6,224 nucleotides of DNA from Deltaproteobacteria bacterium (GTDB lineage: Bacteria > Desulfobacterota > Binatia > Bin18): NCBI GenBank assembly GCA_016200595.1, contig JACQEL010000861.1, positions 1-6,224 of the forward strand, given 5' to 3'. Within the stretch, counting starts at the first letter, position 1; every line of letters starts with the position of its first letter. The notes below the pieces were generated by a model. It ran no database searches, had not been told where the DNA came from, and saw only the letters and a list, made by a program, of their open reading frames with translations. Positions 5,552-6,224 of the stretch are shown in pieces. Position numbers and translations under genes: made by a program.

Positions 5552-6224
5552 ATGAAAAGGGGTGTCTGGCTTGGGTTTGTATTGACAGTTTTGCTGGCCG
5601 GATTTTCCGGGGTGGTGTGGGGTCAGAGCCTGGAAGATTCCTATAAGGAAGGAGGGCAGAGATATAGCCGCTCCGACTTCCAAGGTGCGCTGCAAGCCTG
5701 GCAGCACGGCCTGACGCTAGCCAGAGCAACGGAGAATCGACAAGCAGAAGTCGCCTTTCTCGGTGGCCTGGGCGTTGTCTACACGGCCTTAGGGAACTAC
5801 CCCCAGGCGTTGCGCTTCTTGGATCAGGCGCTGCAGGGTGCCCGCGAGCTGAGGAATCGGGCAGTGGAAGGGGAGGTCCTCACCCACCTGGGCGTGGAAG
5901 GGGTTATGCTCAACAACCTGGGCAATGTCTACCAGGCCTTAGGAGACTACCCCCAGGCGTTGCGCTTCTATGAGCAGGCCCTACAGATCCGCCACGAGCT
6001 GAAGGATCGGGCAGGAGAAGGCGCGAACCTCAACAACCTGAGCGGTGTCTACGAGGCCTTAGGGAACTACCCCCAGGCGCTGCGCTTCCTGGAGCAGGCG
6101 CTGCAACTTGACCGCGAGCTGAAGGATCGGGCAGGAGAGGGCATCGTCCTTAACAACCTGGGCAATGTCTACACGGCCTTAGGGAACTACCCCCAGGCGT
6201 TGCGCTTCTTGGATCAGGCGCTGC
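5552..6224 (+). CDS. exported TPR-repeat protein, 3'-truncated by window edge
   Basis: ATG 5552 begins 10 bp after the RHS stop and has a strong Shine-Dalgarno. The frame stays open to the window end, giving 224 residues. Residues 1-24 form a Sec-type signal peptide: MKR, a hydrophobic stretch from VWLGFVLTVLLAGF, and a VWG-Q cleavage-like site. A degenerate TPR follows (YKEGGQRYSRSDFQGALQAW), then at least four TPR units of 40 residues with the consensus LNNLGNVYxALGxYPQALRF followed by xxQALQxxRELKDRAGEG. Such tetratricopeptide arrays are protein-binding scaffolds. In bacteria this 40-residue type is often followed by a CHAT caspase-like protease domain, which would lie beyond the window and cannot be confirmed. 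Coupling to the RHS gene and a shared exported location suggest a partner or scaffold for it (inference). Confidence 0.9.
   Translation, partial: MKRGVWLGFVLTVLLAGFSGVVWGQSLEDSYKEGGQRYSRSDFQGALQAWQHGLTLARATENRQAEVAFLGGLGVVYTALGNYPQALRFLDQALQGARELRNRAVEGEVLTHLGVEGVMLNNLGNVYQALGDYPQALRFYEQALQIRHELKDRAGEGANLNNLSGVYEALGNYPQALRFLEQALQLDRELKDRAGEGIVLNNLGNVYTALGNYPQALRFLDQAL
5777..6224 (+). repeat. tandem 120-bp TPR-coding repeats
   Basis: The shared motif beginning CCCCAGGCG recurs at 5801, 5951, 6071 and 6191, giving a 120-bp period with one 150-bp interval. The 58-bp stretches 5777-5834 and 6167-6224 are identical in sequence by direct reading. The near-identity at DNA level, including third codon positions, indicates recent unit duplication or gene conversion, not only protein-level selection. 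The last copy is cut by the window edge. Confidence 0.9.
5864..5923 (+). repeat. 30-bp in-frame tandem duplication inside the TPR array
   Basis: Two adjacent 30-bp units, 5864-5893 and 5894-5923, both start GTGGAAGGGG and end ACCTGGGC. They encode VEGEVLTHLG and VEGVMLNNLG. This accounts exactly for the one TPR interval that is 150 instead of 120 bp, and adds ten residues at the boundary between two TPR units. Confidence 0.75.

Noticed and set aside
5777..6224. Regular repeats as a CRISPR array
   Set aside because: The 120-bp units are entirely coding and translate to TPR motifs; there are no unique spacers.

Overview
The window (6.2 kb, GC-rich by eye, all supported genes on the + strand) looks like an accessory region of a large-genome bacterium. 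It holds the end of a TumE-type toxin gene, one very long RHS/YD-repeat gene, and the start of an exported TPR-repeat gene. Nothing in it fixes the taxonomy. Export signals, a polymorphic-toxin-like RHS protein and 40-residue TPR units together are compatible with many environmental proteobacterial, Tectomicrobia-like or other multi-domain-protein-rich lineages.

Layout. 1-369: TumE family (DUF6516) protein, its first few codons cut off by the window edge. 370-538: intergenic DNA with two small inverted repeats and no convincing gene. 539-864: damaged or rearranged 5' end of the RHS gene. A good Shine-Dalgarno, an ATG and a possible twin-arginine signal peptide lie in one frame, while the YD-repeat coding sequence lies in another and has no usable start codon before TTG 865. 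865-5541: uninterrupted giant RHS reading frame. 5542-5551: a 10-bp gap. 5552-6224: exported TPR protein, open at the window end.

The main point of interest is the domain order of the RHS protein. Canonical RHS proteins run from N-terminal RHS entry domain to YD repeats, then the RHS core ending in a DPxGL-type motif, then a C-terminal effector. Here the order is YD repeats, RHS core with DPSGL, alpha/beta-hydrolase-like effector, an uncharacterised domain of about 320 residues, a second RHS entry domain, more YD repeats, then stop with no second core. Joined end to start, this gives the canonical order, so the gene reads like a circular permutation or a fusion of the 3' half of one RHS gene to the 5' half of a tandem copy. 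The hydrolase also appears permuted: the Ser/Asp/His half precedes what looks like its N-terminal strand-helix half.

How the genes may work together (inference): the RHS and TPR genes are tightly coupled, probably co-translated, and the TPR protein has a secretion signal. The RHS gene may once have had one. They could form an envelope or extracellular system with a lipase-like effector carried between two RHS halves. The TumE gene is probably an independent toxin-antitoxin component.
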